DNA of 8,123 bases, from positions 1 to 8,123 of the forward strand of contig CALQBB020000022.1 of assembly GCA_943328715.2 (NCBI GenBank). The letters run 5' to 3'. Source of the DNA: Polynucleobacter meluiroseus. Its GTDB lineage: Bacteria; Bacteroidota; Bacteroidia; Flavobacteriales_D; Crocinitomicaceae. This document shows, piece by piece, positions 6,741 to 8,123 of this stretch. Position 1 is the first letter of the stretch. Every line of letters starts with the position of its first letter. The notes under the pieces are model-generated. The model saw only the letters and a program-made list of their open reading frames with translations, did no database searches and was not told the origin of the DNA. The translations under genes were made by a program, and so were the position numbers.

Positions 6741-8123
6741 ATGCACAATAATAAATCCTTCATTCGAATAGAATTGACCTACGCGAAGAAGGACATGGTA
6801 AGAACCACTTGTCCAATCACTCACATTCAGAAGTACCTCATTTTTACCTGGATTCGTTGTTCCTTTTTCCGAATAGACTACTTGTCCAGTTTCATTCAGC
6901 ACCTTTAATTCCATGGCGTTCATATCCTTTGCACTGAAGACAACGTGTAAATCACTTACACTTGGATTTGGGAAGACGCTCATTGGGAAATGTGATTCCA
7001 TGACTTCATCGATCGATACCGGAGCATCCGTTATAAAGGGTTGATCCAAACGTACATCCGTATAAATTCGGTATTCTCCAGGCTCAAGAGAGAAATTCAT
7101 ATTGACATCAGTAACATTTAAACTATCTCCAGTGAAATATTCATACCACCATCCATTGGGGTGAAAATTTGGTGATCCATTTTGAGAAGTTACAGCAAAA
7201 TTGGTGATCACGACCCCGTTCATTGATGGATCAGAAAGCTTCATTTTTTTCACTGCGCCACTTAAATTGTACGTGAAATTCAAGGAACGAAATGTTTCAT
7301 AATCATTTCTCAACTTTAAGGTAGCAGCATACACGTCGTACAATTGACGTCTTCTTGCCTGTGTGTAATAATTCCAAAGTATTGGTTTATTACAAACACG
7401 ACATGGACTCTCAATGGAGATATCATATCCCAATTCACCAAATTGCCAAATCATTCTAGGGCCTGGTTGAGTTAGGAAAATTACGGCCGCTGTTTGCATT
7501 CGTCCCAAAGCAACATAGGAGTTTTTCGCATTATGATTTGGATTCGTCGCGTTACCAAATGTCAAATTTTTGTACATCAAACGTTCTTCATCATGGCTTT
7601 CCATGTAAGAAACCAAATGAGGAAGAGTCCAAGTACGATTCGTGTAAATTCCTGAACTGATATTTGACGTGCTGGTATAGCCCATTGTCGCTTCACCATA
7701 GCCATAAGTTAAATTCCCCCATAGCATCATGCCGTAATTAGCTAATTGAATTTCTTCCGAGTTATCGCACCAATGTTCTAAAATCACATACGCATCTGAC
7801 TTAACATCCCAAATCTTATCCGCCATTCGTTTCAGCAAATTAATTCGCTCGAGGTTATATCCTGCTGCATTATTCGCAAATCCTTTGGTGTAGTCGAAAC
7901 GAAATCCATCTACATGGTATTCGTCCAACCAAAATTTATTCACTTGATCGATATACACTTGTGTTGCCTGTCTCGTATGGTCGAAGTCGTAACCCCAACA
8001 GTATGGTTCGTGTGGACAAATCGCATTGAACCATGGATTATTGGCTGCTGGACGATTATTCGCTGCATCCCAATACATATTCACCATTGGATTTTGTCCG
8101 AAGGCATGATTTAATACCATGTC
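6738..8123 (-). CDS. GH13 alpha-amylase/pullulanase-like enzyme with C-terminal T9SS sorting domain, 5' end missing
   Basis: This is predicted to be an extracellular or cell-surface glucan hydrolase acting on alpha-1,4 and possibly alpha-1,6 links. The 461 visible residues begin inside conserved region I (DMVLNH, with its Asp as the first codon at 8123-8121). An N-terminal signal peptide, any carbohydrate-binding domains and the first barrel strands are outside the window, and the first ATG in the window is internal. Counting that Met as residue 1, GFRFD gives nucleophile Asp76, ILEHW gives acid/base Glu115, and SHDEE gives Asp177, so the catalytic triad is complete. A C-terminal beta-domain (about 280-360) ends in GEYRIYTD. 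The last 85 residues or so are a type A T9SS sorting domain (FPNPS at 383-387, VLNETGQVVYS, WTSGSYHVLL, final FIIVH), which directs export across the outer membrane and removal of the tail. Four cysteines in CPHEPYC and CRVC may form disulfides or bind metal. The gene is first in the visible operon. Confidence 0.93.
   Translation of the reverse strand, partial: DMVLNHAFGQNPMVNMYWDAANNRPAANNPWFNAICPHEPYCWGYDFDHTRQATQVYIDQVNKFWLDEYHVDGFRFDYTKGFANNAAGYNLERINLLKRMADKIWDVKSDAYVILEHWCDNSEEIQLANYGMMLWGNLTYGYGEATMGYTSTSNISSGIYTNRTWTLPHLVSYMESHDEERLMYKNLTFGNATNPNHNAKNSYVALGRMQTAAVIFLTQPGPRMIWQFGELGYDISIESPCRVCNKPILWNYYTQARRRQLYDVYAATLKLRNDYETFRSLNFTYNLSGAVKKMKLSDPSMNGVVITNFAVTSQNGSPNFHPNGWWYEYFTGDSLNVTDVNMNFSLEPGEYRIYTDVRLDQPFITDAPVSIDEVMESHFPMSVFPNPSVSDLHVVFSAKDMNAMELKVLNETGQVVYSEKGTTNPGKNEVLLNVSDWTSGSYHVLLRVGQFYSNEGFIIVH

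Noticed and set aside
8118..8120. ATG at 8120 as the true start of the first GH13 gene
   Set aside because: The frame remains open upstream to the window edge, and this Met lies inside conserved region I (DMVLNH), so the N-terminal part of the barrel and the signal peptide must lie further upstream.

Overview
The window looks like part of a starch or alpha-glucan utilisation locus (PUL) of a T9SS-bearing member of the Bacteroidota, probably Flavobacteriales. The basis is a SusC-type TonB-dependent receptor, a type A T9SS sorting tail, a TTG/TAnnTTTG promoter of the phylum-specific type, no clear Shine-Dalgarno sequences, AT-rich DNA, and four signal peptides that all place Gln at the predicted +1 position. 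A Crocinitomicaceae/Fluviicola-like source is only a guess.

All five genes are on the minus strand, so transcription runs from high to low coordinates. The order of transcription is: (1) a GH13 amylase or pullulanase-like enzyme with a C-terminal T9SS sorting domain, cut at its 5' end by the window edge (6738..8123); (2) a CotH-family kinase-like secreted protein (5317..6738); (3) a GH13 cyclomaltodextrinase/neopullulanase-type enzyme (3426..5330); (4) a GH31 alpha-glucosidase (967..3423); (5) after an 89-base gap holding a clear promoter and a perfect 13-base palindrome, the N-terminal 292 codons of a SusC-like receptor, cut by the other window edge. Genes 1 to 4 are almost fused: a 1-base TAATG overlap, a short overlap of 8, 14 or 41 bases depending on the start, and a 2-base gap. 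They are very likely one operon with translational coupling.

A working model is as follows. The T9SS-exported GH13 enzyme cuts starch or a related glucan outside the cell. The SusC receptor, with a SusD partner presumably just beyond the window, imports the oligosaccharides. The two enzymes with plain signal peptides (GH13 cyclomaltodextrinase type and GH31) finish hydrolysis to glucose in the periplasm. The unusual member is the CotH-like protein between the two amylases. It carries a signal peptide, the kinase-type motifs of the family and a C-terminal tail that resembles a degenerate sorting tail. Its target is unknown, and it is the best candidate here for an undescribed component of a glycan-degradation system.

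No RNA genes, insertion sequences, CRISPR arrays or stretches longer than 300 bases without a gene were seen.
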